Shown here in pieces: positions 21,944-33,219 of a stretch of DNA of 64,000 nt. The notes beneath the pieces were generated by a model that worked only from the letters and a program-made list of their open reading frames with translations, searched no databases and had not been told where the DNA came from. The position numbers and the translations under genes are program-made. The first letter of the stretch is position 1. The number at the start of each line of letters is the position of its first letter. This DNA comes from Epichloe hybrida (Eukaryota; Ascomycota; Sordariomycetes; Hypocreales; Clavicipitaceae), in NCBI GenBank assembly GCA_019022495.1, contig JAFEKR010000047.1, positions 124,001-188,000 on the forward strand. The letters run 5' to 3'.

Positions 21944-24676
21944 GTTTTTGCGCAGAGGCCCTTTGCGGGGGGGGTTTTTTTTTTCTTTTTTTCGTCAAGG
22001 ATCGTGGGTTCCTTGTTGAGGAGGGTGTTTCCGGAGACGTAGAGTTGCTACAGCTTCAAAGGAAAGGCAGCCCGAGCAGAGCGAGGCTTACAAGAAAAGA
22101 AGAAAGGAAAAAGAAACAAGAAATGAAATGAATGAAATGAATGAAATGAATGAATGCTTCTACTCTTGCATTTTGGGCGGGCAAGACACCAAGGTCGGGT
22201 TGGCGGGCAGCTTGATGAGACGGGCGCAAGGAGATGCAAGAAAAGGAAACAAGAAAGTGTCAGCCTCAAGAAGTAATGTACGGAGGCATGGCATACAACT
22301 GACTGACTGGACAGAGAGCCAGGACAGCTACTCTCGTCTATTCTGATTTCTGGCAGACTCGTCTCGGACGTTGAGAAGATGAAACTGTCACGTTCGGCGC
22401 AATGACTCTCGGCGCCTTTGTACTCCGTAGAGCAGAGCCTCAGCAGACGGACGGACGGGAAAAGAGGGGCGGACATTTGGGTTCCAATCTAGGAGTGACT
22501 GTTATGCAGTCGTGATTTCTCAAGTCATGTCATGTAGCATGTACACGGAGTACACGATACACTCATATTTACCATTCACTAGAACACTGTGGGTTGATAG
22601 CAGCCCCGGAGCATTCTCATGGACCGTTCGGTAACTCGTCACCAGTACAATGCATGGATGGCAGTGTGAGTGCAGAAAGCAACCGCCGAAGCCCTCGGAA
22701 CACTAGTCATGTCTGAAATCGACGCGCGACTCGTGGGGATTGTGGCGACGTTGTTTATTAGGAAAGGTCCAAGTACAATTTGCGCATCACAGGCAGCTTC
22801 CAGGGCCTGCATATTCAATTAAAAAAAAAAAATTGTAAAAAAAAAACATTGGTAGAGCACTATTACTCACCAGCTTCAATAGCTCGTTACCAGCCAGACA
22901 GGGTCCACGCGAGTTGGAGGGACATTTCATGGCAATGCGGCCGGACAAAGTGAGCGAGGCATTCATTCTCTTTTAGAAACCCCCTGTGTTCAGCAATGTT
23001 CGTTATTGATAATCGCCAGAGGGGCGGAAACTCATTGGCTTACACATAGTCAGCCTGAAAAATGATAGCTGGTAGATGTAATCCGTAATTGGTACAGTTC
23101 CCAGAAGACTTGACTTTTCTCTTACCATTCCTCATTACCTAGTCTGTCCACTCAGATTTGTTCAATCACCCACGACAACTATGCCTATACCACTCCAAAG
23201 GGAACCCAAGTTGCTCAGGCTCTCCTGATGAAAGCATATCAAGGAGTCCACACATTCCTTCGCACCAGGTCGGTCCTGTCTGAACGATGAAAGTAAGTAG
23301 AGACTACAGAGGCACCTCTTTTGTTCTAGGCTCAGTTACTGCTGCGCGTTCAACAATCCGTTGCTGCGCGTTTATTTACGACAACTGAAAAAAAACGGGG
23401 CATGCCCCGAAGAAGCCATCACCGGTGGTGTGGTTGTGAATCAACCAACCAACTCCTCAGCGAGCCAACCCTCATCCCTCATTAGGCTTAGCTTCAGGGC
23501 CACAGAGTTGTAGGCAACTCACGGCAGGGGGGTGTGGACAAAGATTATCAGCAACTCGTGGCCCCAAGGCTGGGAAGTTGTCGTTCGCGCCTACGGAGTA
23601 CAACGGACTATTACTAGCCCCCCCTTTTGATACCGAGAATCACTGGAAAGATGGCCGACGTGTTGAAAAACCGGGTAGACGTCGTATTAACATCGACTGA
23701 TCGACCGGGCGGCAGCAACTTCATCTCCAAGATGACCAATGATATGTGGCGTCCTGGGTAGCCAATTAGCCGAAATGGTACAGACCCTGCGACGATAACC
23801 CAATTACCATCTTTTCGCGCTCTCTGATCGCCAGAACGAGATAGCCGAATGCCGTTCGACCCGAGTATCAACGACCCGCTGGAAACGAACCGCTGGAGTC
23901 TGTCGTGACCATCAAGCAGGAAGAACGGCTCGCCCGAACTAAAGAACCCGTATCCCTACATATTACACGACCTGCTCGCTTCACGAGGAGCCTGCCTACA
24001 TTTCTAACTAAACCATGACTTCTGTCAAACTGACCAAAAGTCTGAAGTGCACATGGACAACTCCCATGCACTCATCCCGAGATACTAAGCACATCCGAAC
24101 GTGCAAAAAGGTTCTCTTCGTGTGGGCAAAGGGCAAGAATAGACTCAAAGATGGGGCGGCGACAATCAAGCCGAGCTGTGCCACCGTCATCCTCTTTGCT
24201 CCTGTGCAGCATTAGCGTATGCAGAATAAATTGCCTCTTTTGGGAATTCGTTGTCGCACATGCCGTGATTCCGCGTTATTCTTGAATCGTCTCGTAGTAC
24301 TCGCAACAAGCCATCGTAACCGCCTCCCACATGCATACCACATCTTACACCATACGTGCATCGTCAGAAATTATCTTGTATTCAACAACGTGGAATTGGC
24401 CGCCCCCCCTAGTGCTAAAAAAAAACGGGGAATTGTTTTGAAGAAAAGTGACAAAGAAGAAATACAGGTGCAGCATAAACGCCAAGTAGCCCCCCAAGTG
24501 CCTCATGTATCGCTTGGATATCTAGTTTCATAAAATAATATGTGTCATGGTGGTTGAGATTGCCAAAGGCCCCCAGTAGTATTTTATTATATGGCAGCCA
24601 CCTTCTCCCAGCTAAGTATTAGTCATGTTTCATCAAACGAAACACGTCCATCACATTTTCGCCGTTCCGCGCCTCG
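21944..24676. other. Long intergenic region, no supported gene
   Basis: 2.7 kb. Near its start are the leader of the Cys-rich gene and a GAATGAAAT microsatellite at 22124-22157. TACTCCGTA or TACGGAGTA occur at 22421-22429 and 23592-23600. A plus-strand fragment near 23170-23290 (NYAYTTPKGTQVAQALLMKA) reads like protein but has no start, partner exon or identifiable family. Confidence 0.45.
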
Positions 24677-25948
24677 CTATTGAAACCCTTTCGCTGACTG
24701 GCCGAGATTCCATATCTCGTCACAGACGAGACTCCCGTTCTCGTAACGCAACAGTTCTTTCGGAATGGTGTCAAATATGGGCTTGTATGCATTGTGCAGA
24801 CCCAACGAGTACAAAAAGTCGTTCCAGCGGACGTGGAGCGGCGGATTGGGCTCGGGTTGTCTTGGCGGAGGCGCTGGCTTGATGCCCTTCTCTGTAAAAC
24901 ACCTGGCCACTTTCATCCACAGCTTCTTATCCTTGAGTTGATGTATAGCAATCGGATCTTCGCCATTTAGCGCATGCGACTGCGCCTGGGGGTGCGTATC
25001 GGCCCTAGCATATGCGGTACCATCTCCTCGCGAATCCGCGTCATCATAGTCGAATTTTTCGTCGCCGCGAAGATTGATAAAATCCGCCCGCTCACCGGAT
25101 TTGTGCATGAGGATCCCGACGGTGGCGTCTTCGCCAGTGATGACGTTGAAGCGCTCTTGTAAGCTTACAAGCAACTGAATCATGTCCCAGGTCATGGTAT
25201 ACATTGATCCGTGAGCAAAGGTGTTGTAGCCCGAGTCAGAAAAGTACATCTGCCCGATGACGGTGCGGTTCGCGGTCGCGGTGTATTGGCCCATGCTGTT
25301 GGACAATCTCGGAACTAAATATCGGTGCCAGAAAGCAGGCGCGTTGAGCCATAAATCTGTGTCAAGCTTGGTGACATACTCGTATTTGTGGCCACTTTTG
25401 AGCAGCCACTTGTAAAACTCGAGTGTCTTGATGGTGTTCGCCGTGACGTCGTCTTCTGGAAGGTGGTCAAGCACGATCATGTCCCCAAAGGTTCTGTTCT
25501 CGTACCGAACAGTCTCATTCCAGCCAAAACCTGGGTTAGACACGACGAAGCGTGGGACAAAGGGAACATCTCGGAACAATCGCATCCACGTCGATCGGAT
25601 CAGCATTCGTCGTTCGACATCCTGAGCGGCGCATATGACTGCGGCCAGCCAAGGACGCTGTTTCCGATCGTCTTGTAGTTTCTGTCGATGCGGCTGCAAG
25701 GGAGACTCGGGAAAGGGCTGCAACGTCTGTTGCGGCCTGTGCAGTTTCGTAGTGTCCTGGTCATGGACGACGGTCTCGACGGTCCAAGTTCGCGGGGAGC
25801 GCGTATGCAGTAACGAGAGGTATACGACCAGACTGAGGGAAAAGAAGGTGGCGATGAGAATGAAGCGGAAATGCCGTCGTGATATGCGCTGCAGGATGAC
25901 CGACCTTGACCATGTGACTTTAGACCGGCTGTTGTCGAGAGCGACCAT
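24677..25948 (-). CDS. Type II membrane glycosyltransferase, GT31 (beta-1,3-galactosyltransferase) like
   Basis: 423 residues from the ATG at 25948, intronless. A longer frame upstream adds 50 residues from an ATG at 26098 with no homology-like content; the 25948 start puts a membrane anchor at residues 28-47, as expected for a Golgi enzyme. Seen: LAAVICAAQDVERRMLIRSTW (about 102-121, the conserved start of the GT31 fold with its RxTW), the metal-binding DTD in KLDTDLWLN (196-198), YFSDSGYNTFAHGSMY, and GEDATVGI (271-278, the EDxxVG motif). Known: GT31 enzymes transfer Gal, GlcNAc or GalNAc from UDP-sugars. Donor, acceptor and linkage cannot be read here. Several N-glycosylation sequons are present. 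Frame intact. Confidence 0.85.
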   Translation of the reverse strand: MVALDNSRSKVTWSRSVILQRISRRHFRFILIATFFSLSLVVYLSLLHTRSPRTWTVETVVHDQDTTKLHRPQQTLQPFPESPLQPHRQKLQDDRKQRPWLAAVICAAQDVERRMLIRSTWMRLFRDVPFVPRFVVSNPGFGWNETVRYENRTFGDMIVLDHLPEDDVTANTIKTLEFYKWLLKSGHKYEYVTKLDTDLWLNAPAFWHRYLVPRLSNSMGQYTATANRTVIGQMYFSDSGYNTFAHGSMYTMTWDMIQLLVSLQERFNVITGEDATVGILMHKSGERADFINLRGDEKFDYDDADSRGDGTAYARADTHPQAQSHALNGEDPIAIHQLKDKKLWMKVARCFTEKGIKPAPPPRQPEPNPPLHVRWNDFLYSLGLHNAYKPIFDTIPKELLRYENGSLVCDEIWNLGQSAKGFQ

Positions 25949-26223
25949 GGTCGGGAATTGTTTGGTAGAAGCTGTGGTCAAATGTTGAGTTTCCGATGGC
26001 TGCCTGCAGCCCCTTATGTGGCTGCGTGGGCAACGCAGGCATTCCAGTAGCCAAATGTCGTCTTGTGAGTCTTGCGTGTGCAAAATGGTCGTCTGCATGG
26101 ACGCGAAGCGACGCAAAGCAGGAGAGGAAGGCGAAGATGAGCTCCTGCTGAGTGAATGGAAGGAGATGGAGCCCTGTCCCCTGGAGGAAATGAAGGCGAT
26201 GCCAAGCTGTTAATCTCCTTGAG

Positions 26224-26337
26224 AAGCTAGTGGGGTCACGTTAACCAGGGTCTGCATGTATCTCTACAAGTTTACGGATCCGTACTTTTATCTAATTGGA
26301 TACATCCAGACCCTGGTTAGCGTGACTCCACTAGCTT
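26224..26337. mobile_element. 114-bp foldback (MITE-like) element
   Basis: AAGCTAGTGG(G/A)GTCACG(T/C)TAACCAGGGTCTG is repeated in inverted orientation at the two ends, arms about 38 bp with four mismatches, closing on a central palindrome ACGGATCCGT. It has no coding capacity. The mismatches in the inner arms are mostly transitions. Confidence 0.75.
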
Positions 26338-26560
26338 TAACACGCTCAAGAAGATAGTGGCCCCTTTGCGGCGTCGGTGCGGCAATGGACGATCCCGACT
26401 GGCCCTGGGAGGGGCAAGAGGGTCTGCACTTGCCCCAAAACAAGTCAGCTTTTACTCCGTGTTACTCCACCATGGCTGATTCGCCTAGCGCACGCACCTA
26501 TCTGTAACTCTGGCACAGGCCGCACAGCACAACTGGAGAATACGTCTTGTATCCATGTAT

Positions 26561-26816
26561 CCTATCTCTTTGCTGCCCATAAGGCTACACTTTCGTACCG
26601 ACAAGGGCTATTAGCCAATAGAAACATCGCTTTCTGAGGTACTTCTAGTCTATACTAATTTATATTACAATATAAGTACTAATAAACATTTGAGTTACAA
26701 AGAGCTATATTGCACGTCCCGCAATAATTAAGTGCATCGCGGGTCACCCCCTTTTGCCACCCAGGAAAAGTGGGTCGGTACGCAAGTGTAGCCTTATGGG
26801 CACCAAAGAGATGTAT
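26561..26816. mobile_element. 256-bp MITE-like element with 40-bp inverted ends
   Basis: ATCTCTTTG(C/G)TGCCCATAAG followed by GCTACACTT(T/G)CGTACCGAC at the left (26564-26602) recurs as its reverse complement at 26774-26813, with two mismatches. The interior is AT-rich (about 26640-26740) without an open frame. It lies only 220 bases from the foldback element. Confidence 0.8.
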
Positions 26817-28381
26817 TGAGCGCGGAGGAATCTCACGCATGTATTGCGCCCACGACGTTGAAATACCTCCATCCGTACGGACGTGTATCATCATCCGAAC
26901 TGTTTGCAGTCAGTCTCCGTCTTCCCAAAAAATGTACAAGAAATGCCGCTCCGCTATTACTATATATAGTTCGCATCCCTCCCCACTTTTCCCCTTTACA
27001 ATTTCCGGCCACGAGTTAGACCCATCGATAGGGTTGTCTTGTCTCTGCCGCAAGCCATACGGAGTAATTATGTATGTCTTGCTTTTTTACTAGTCAAATA
27101 CGGGGGTGAGCAAGAAGACCACGTGCTGCAGCTTCATACCTGTTCCTGGGATCCCTAAGAATGACGAATTGAACCATCATTGCCACGACAGGCCCCTCTG
27201 GCTTGGCGAGTTCACTTCCAATACGGACCACAGCAGTGGCTGCAAGAATGGGATGCAATGCGAAGAAATTCGTCACGCCCTTTGATGAGTATCGAGTGTC
27301 CCTCCTGGAAAGCCGGCAAATTCCACCAAGCCTGCAAACTAGATGCCAGATTTTTCGAAATGGTAGATGAGCCAGAGCTGAGGCCGCTTCCACCCGTCAT
27401 TCGTGGTTCAATGCGATGTTCTCCTTCCCAACGACTGGCGGCAACTGAGGTGTTACGATGAGTGGGTTGACAGCACAGCCACGCTGCACCGAGCCGATAC
27501 TTCCGTTGTTCTCATGTCATTCAATGGAAATACGCAGGTGACTCTCAGGCGGTCAATATCTCTTGGTTAAAAAAAAAAAAGTTGAGCGTTGGGAGTCACA
27601 TCTGCAAGTCAACCCTCGAATGAACATCATTATAAAAAGAAGTTGCTCGTGCATGACATTCGTCAGTGACGGCTGAAGCATTACCAGGGTTGTGCCAGCC
27701 GGCAGAGCACGTCGCCCGAGAGACCAGGAATGCATTGAGATATAAAATTATTTTGTGCGTGGTATTTTGCCGTGGCTGAGTAGCTGAGTTTCGTGTACAA
27801 AATTCGTCCGACTGTCGACAAAAAAAAAAAAGGAAGCTATTTATGGTTGCAGACAGCGAATTTGTTGGTCTTGGCTGATGTGTTTTTGTTCGGTGGTTTT
27901 GAATCGACAAGACAGCACATACTTGTGGCTTTGTCATGTGCAACTCGCGAATGGGCGAAAAGATGCCAGGTGAGACAGACTATTCTGGCTGGGTGTGTAT
28001 CGTCAAGATTCTTCTCACGATGCGGAAAGGCTCGATCCGGTCTCCTGCACGGGGTGTAGCTACTCCTCCGCCGTTTCGAAACCATTTTGTCTCGTCCAGA
28101 CAGGATCCTTTCCAAACTTTTCTTTTCTGTGTTTCTGCCTTTGTGTGCCCGGACCTCGTATGGGCCAAAATGATTGGCGTATTCGAAGAAGTACCAGTCC
28201 TGGAAGCAGCATCGTCATATGTCTATCTACAATTGTGGCCAATTTGGCGATTAGGAATACGTGGAGATGATTTCGAAGAAAGTTTCGCCGTGAATGCAAC
28301 TTTTGAACCCGAACACCAATGTATGGTGGCGTGTGCCAGTGGAAAAAAAAAAAAAAAAAAAAAGTATGCAGGCCCAGAGGA
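26817..28381. other. Intergenic region, no supported gene
   Basis: TACGGAGTA lies at 27058-27066. On the minus strand 27094-27290 reads as protein-like (GVTNFFALHPILAATAVVRI, then AMMVQFVILRD), perhaps a gene fragment, but without clear splice partners. A-runs occur at 27569-27580, 27820-27830 and 28342-28362. Confidence 0.4.
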
Positions 28382-29066
28382 TCAGACTGCGCGTCGCCCC
28401 GACGGCTTCAAGTCGATAAGAGCCCTGTGCAAGGTAGATTTGACGACGTATATATCTTCGGCTCGTCTGGAATCGCAATGTCGCACTAATGGGATCATCT
28501 GCGTGGCATAGCGATCATACGCGGCACTTAGCTCCACGACTGCATCTGGCAGAGCAGGACTCTTTACAGCGTCGCGCATGTTATGTGCCTTGAAGACAAA
28601 AAGATCGGCAGCTTTCATCTGGGTGTGCATAAACTGTCGGATCATCAGTCTTTGTTTTGTTTTCTTCTTGTCTCTTTGGCATGTTCATTCTTCCTTTTGA
28701 CTCACGAATTCCATATCATCGCAAAATGCCTCCATCACATCGATGGAGTCGTCTATGGTCGAGTCGTATCTGATTTTTTCAGAGACAGCTTTCAGCCCTT
28801 GGGCTGCACTCTCGACAGACTTTCGAACCTCCTAGACGGCCAAGGTCATTAAAAACTGATGTAGCATCATTTGGGGAGGCGTGAGGGCTTACATCAACTG
28901 GTCTAGAGTCGTCCATGCGAAATACTTGTTGTGAGAGGACTCTGCACATGTCGTTGAAATCGTGGTCGATTGAGTAAATTTCGTCAAATATGGAGTCAAG
29001 GTCGAAGCACAGGCCCCAGAGCGGCAACGATAAGAGAGTAGCCAGTATCCATGCGTTGAGAAGCAT
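28382..29066 (-). CDS. Small secreted protein, three exons, unknown family
   Basis: Splicing on the minus strand gives exons 28893-29066, 28706-28831 and 28382-28633 and a 183-residue product. Both introns have clean borders (GTAAGC...TAG and GTGAGT...CAG) and keep one frame throughout. Seen: a signal peptide MLLNAWILATLLSLPLWGLC, then an acidic, mostly helical-looking mature chain (DLDSIFDEIYSIDHDFND, KSVESAAQGLKAVSEKI, ELSAAYDRYATQMIPLV) with three or four cysteines and a basic end. The pattern resembles small fungal secreted helical proteins such as the HsbA/galactomannoprotein type, but I see no defining motif and assign none. It could be an effector-type or cell-wall protein. The consistent splicing and signal peptide make the gene itself credible. 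Confidence 0.72.
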
Positions 29067-30038
29067 CTTGTCGTCGTACACGTAAGAAAAATGAGTGTAC
29101 AAAGGAGTGCCCGGTTGCGCTGGATGAAGTTCTATGAGAAAACAGTCGAGAGTGAAGTCCAGACTAAAGAGTGGATAGATAAGGATCGTGGTGCGCGCTA
29201 TGAAATGGTCATGTCAAGTGTCTTCCTTGAGTGTGAATGCAGAATTGGAATCGGTTGAGGAGACGACCGATACGCCATGACTGGCGGCGCATGGCCATAT
29301 TCATAGCGATAGAGAAGGCGACTATCGAGTGTTGCAGTGAAACAGTGTCAAGACAAGGCCCCTTCAAGAAGACGGGATGGAATATTAGCTTTCCTATAAC
29401 GCGCATCAAGATTGAGCCGAAGGCGCAATTCTTGGCCCACCTCAGCGGCAGGGCAACTGGTGCAAGACCCCGAGTTGCTGTGCAGAGCAGAAGCAGATCG
29501 TGAAGGGTCGATTTGGGGTTGAGACGGGCTTCGTTGATTGGTTCGGACAGGTGAAACCGAGGTTCAAAATCATTTCACTGGGAAACAAGGGAGTCTCGTC
29601 CGCACGACACGTCCCAAGGAACGCCACACATCCATGTCTGTGTCTCAGGCGACAAGAGGGAGCTGTGCGGGAGGATTTTGGTGGTGTCTTGCATTTCTTC
29701 TCCCTTGCCCCGTCTCGACAACTGTGAGTTACTAGCTGAGGTGATTACGAACACAAACAGACAAATGGCATGTACGATCCGTAGAGCCAAGGTCAGCCTC
29801 TTATAATTTAATCCTTGTCCAACCATCCTTGTAGCCTCGTGGGTCGGACACGACTTTTGACGTGGACCTCGACCAACCACAAGCACCCACTCCCCACCCA
29901 CTCCCCACCCACTCCCCACCAACCACAAGCGCCCACTCCCCGCCGGCCACCGCCTCGCCTCTTTGGCCAGGTCGAATCCCTACAAGACACAAGACATCAT
30001 CAACCTCATCCAATTGCTGCCTGACCTTGGCTCTGCTA
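29067..30038. other. Intergenic: promoter regions, with a CCCACTCCCCAC minisatellite
   Basis: No gene supported. A CCCACTCCCCAC array sits at about 29885-29919, with one diverged unit up to 29941. The WHI2-like promoter and leader should lie at the right end. Confidence 0.5.
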
Positions 30039-31972
30039 ATGCTCAATCGTGAGCCTCTATTGTCTAATTCAGCGATTCGGGAGTATTGGCAGAGACGACA
30101 CCACACCTCAGACACAAACACTCTGTACCTCTGTACCCCATGCCCTTTTGAATATTTAGCCCCTTCTTTCAATCACCTTCCTCAGGGACCGAAGCCGACA
30201 AATTCGAATCGCTGTCCATCGCTGCTGCCGCCGCCGTGCATTCAGAGTTAGACGTCGGCACGCTTCCCATAATCCTGCCTCATCATCCCCCTCGCAGAAC
30301 CGCGACGCCTGGTATCCGCGATCAGTCCGCCGCATTGTCGAGCCTACAGGATACAGCTACCGGAACGTCAGAGTCCTCCAGATTGGACATCGCTACCAAC
30401 ATCGTGCGCAGCGTCGACGAGCTGGAAAACACGACACAAGACCACGGCGATATTCCCACGGCCGCAACCGAGAACGAAGCCGAACAGTCGCCGCCGCCCC
30501 AATATCCCGCCTCAGAGGCCTCTTCTTCCTCCCGCCCCCCGCCCTTCTCCTCTCTCTTTGCGCCGCTCCACGACTCGGTTGCAGACTCCGCCACCACCGA
30601 GCCGCGCGCATCCGGGTCTGTAGCTGCACCAGCATATTCCAGCAGCCCGCCGCCAGAATCGACCCCGTCAAGAGCCTTCTACGATCCTGTCGGCGAGACT
30701 AAAAGTGCCCTTCCCCGCGATTCCAAAGGAGGATCAAGTCGAAAGACGACGACGCAGAACCGCCTCCAGCTTACGAAGAGGGCGATAGTCCTCTCTTCGC
30801 ATTCACATACGTCATGTCAGCCGCCGGGGGAGCCGCGAGTATCATTACTCAGGTCCAGCAAGGAGGACCGCCCATTAACGCGATCGGTGGTAAGATCAGA
30901 ACACGATATGAGAGTAATGTGATGAAGGAGGACTAAAAGCGGCTTCTTGCAGATGTTGGTGCCGACGAAACTATTTCCATGGACCTTCGGTAAGTGGACA
31001 GTTCTAGCCAGACAAGGGAGAGAACACTAACGAGTATTGCTTAATAGGGGAACCAGATTTGTTCTCTCACGAGATGAACTGCTGACACTACCCGAGTTTG
31101 TGCTCTTATCGTTATTTCCAAATGGATTATTTCCAGACGGCCATATGAGCGGTTTCTCTGATAACGATGCCGTTCAGGTTGATGTATGTTGATACGAAAA
31201 GGAGGCAAAGACAAGCAGAGTGCTTGAACATGTTTAGATGCTAATCACACCACATGCAGTACGATCCCGCATCTCTTCAGTATATGCTGGACTTCTTTAG
31301 GAATGTGGCCCAGTCGATACCTGTCGAATCTTCGCCCGGCACCTCACAGGATGGAGACGCGATGTCGGTGGAACCGCTCGGATCGCGAGATGATTCGTCG
31401 AAACGTGCTGGCATCATCGTTCTGAGGGAAGATTTGGATTTTTACGTGATTCCGCCACGAGCAGACATCAGTCAATCGCAGATGATTGAAGTCAAGCGTG
31501 CCGCTGCTCATGCACTGCAACAACAGGGTGGCATTTTCTCTGGACTCAAACGTAGTGACGAACCTGGGACCACAGAAGCTCATCTCATCGAGATGTTGAC
31601 GGCAGGGTAAGTCTAGGCCATGAGCGTCAAGTCATCCCCCCCACCCCTTGTCCTTTTCCAAGTGCTAACAGGCATATCCCTTTCAGTGGCTTCAACCACG
31701 ATGATACGTGGGGACACCGAGCTGGAGAGCCCAATAAGGCCGTGATCTGCAGCTTGGCATTGGCTCGCCTGCGCAGCGATATCAGAGGCAACGACATGGG
31801 TACGAGCGCCGTCGGTATGGCGCAAAAGCTGTTACTGTTCTGGAGGAAACCTGCCAGGAGATGCTGGTGGGAGGGCGTTGAGCTGAACAATGTCGAGGGC
31901 GTTGAGGGCAAGCTCAAAGTGTGGATCCGGCGTGTATGGACGCTGGAGATGAGTGTCATCGGGCTCCGCTAG
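30039..31972 (+). CDS. WHI2: WHI2-like BTB/POZ protein (Psr phosphatase activator), one frameshift
   Basis: Exons: 30039-30048, 30186-30889, 30953-30989, 31048-31183, 31260-31606 and 31687-31972, all with GT-AG borders. Seen: a long Ser/Pro-rich N-terminus, PPPAYEEG, SIITQVQQGGPPINAIG, then the BTB-type core GTRFVLSRDELLTLPEFVLL and SLFPNGLFPDGHM, YDPASLQYMLDFFRN, VLREDLDFYVIPP, and the C-terminal LLLFWRKPARRCWWEGVEL and VWTLEMSVIGLR. Known: yeast Whi2 activates the Psr1/Psr2 phosphatases and links nutrient or stress signals to TORC1 and growth arrest. The N-terminal half is in frame 2 up to about 30735 and the rest in frame 1 from PPPAYEEG. The exons total 1520 nt, one short of a full reading frame (506 residues). 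The 10-nt first exon is inferred and less certain. Confidence 0.85.
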
Positions 31973-33219
31973 ATGGACGGCCCGTCTCGCCGTCATGTTT
32001 GCGTTTCCAACCCTGGTTGACGAGAAGAGAGGGGCAGGGGTCACAGAGTGGCCAGTACAAAAGCAAAGCATTTTTTTGTTGTTTGTGTCATGGATGCAAT
32101 TTGACTATGTTGAGCAGGCGTCATCAAGGCTTCTATCGGGATGTTGCAAAGTTGGGAGTCCAGCATAGAACTCTCGGTAGAGTTCCATTTTGCTTATCCT
32201 TCGATTCCCAGGTCATTTTCCCGTTTGCCAACAAGCAAAATGGATGCGGGATTGGCTTTGTTTGGGGCAAATATTTTTTTTAAACAAGTTTCCTTTCATT
32301 TGTTCATTCTCCTTGGTTCTTATTTCCCTTTCCGCTTGGTTTTTTTTTTTTTTTTTTTCGGGATGTATGAGTTTCCCGTCACCGTCAGCAACGTGCGAAC
32401 AGGAATCGGTTCAACACATTCTGACGACGAGTTTGCATACCACACTTTACATAATAATAGTGGACTTCACTACTCGGTAGAGTATAGCTCAATCAAAGAA
32501 AGAAGGGAAAGTCAGTGCGTAACACATGGCAGAGGGAATCAGACCGTTTTACGCGGGTGCCGCATGCACTTGTTGTCCATGTCCATGTTGGTTCATCCGA
32601 GGTACCGTGATGGAATCTACCTTTTCCATTTCTGGTGAAGGGCACCGAAGCTGTAAGCTTAGCTTCCTTGGTCTCCGTCATGAACCAGTATTTTCCCACA
32701 TTCGACTTGAAGAGAAAGAACTGAGGACCCGTCGCAGGGTTTGGACGCTTGACGAAATCATGAATGTCTTCTTTACTTGTTGTATGACTTTGAGAATGAA
32801 ACGGATTCTTCTAAAAGGAGTGAGGTCAAAATGACTGAGATGACGGTTGATCCGTGATAATTATTGCAAGACCATGCGGCAAAGGCACCACAGCAAGCAC
32901 AATGACAACCCGGCTGAGCATATGCCCACACGCACGACGTCAGATCGAATCATTGCACACCATTCCATGTATTCACTCGATGAAAACACTTGCAGGGACA
33001 CTAGAAAAAAGTGGTCGTAAAGGAGGTGGGATTATCCCATAGCACATCATACCATGCTCACCATTCATTCGTCTTTTGTACCTCAAAACGCCTTGCAAGT
33101 CCGCCACAGACCAGACGGTCCGTCTCATTGCATCTTCTGTTTCATGGCCATACAGTGAAGCTGTGCTTTTTTTTTTTTTTTACCGCTCTCCTCCCAATGC
33201 TCGCTTTTCACCCACCGGT
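31973..33219. other. Tail-to-tail intergenic region
   Basis: Between the WHI2-like stop and the SEC13 stop. T-runs at 32341-32358 and 33168-33181. No domain-bearing frame, and no structured RNA recognised. Confidence 0.5.

Noticed and set aside
22048..22476. 142-codon minus-strand frame rich in Ser/Phe/His
   Set aside because: It runs through a GAATGAAAT microsatellite and the probable leader of the Cys-rich gene; no conserved feature.
26015..26098. N-terminal extension of the glycosyltransferase from an ATG at 26098
   Set aside because: It would add 50 residues before the membrane anchor with no type II character; the ATG at 25948 gives the normal topology.
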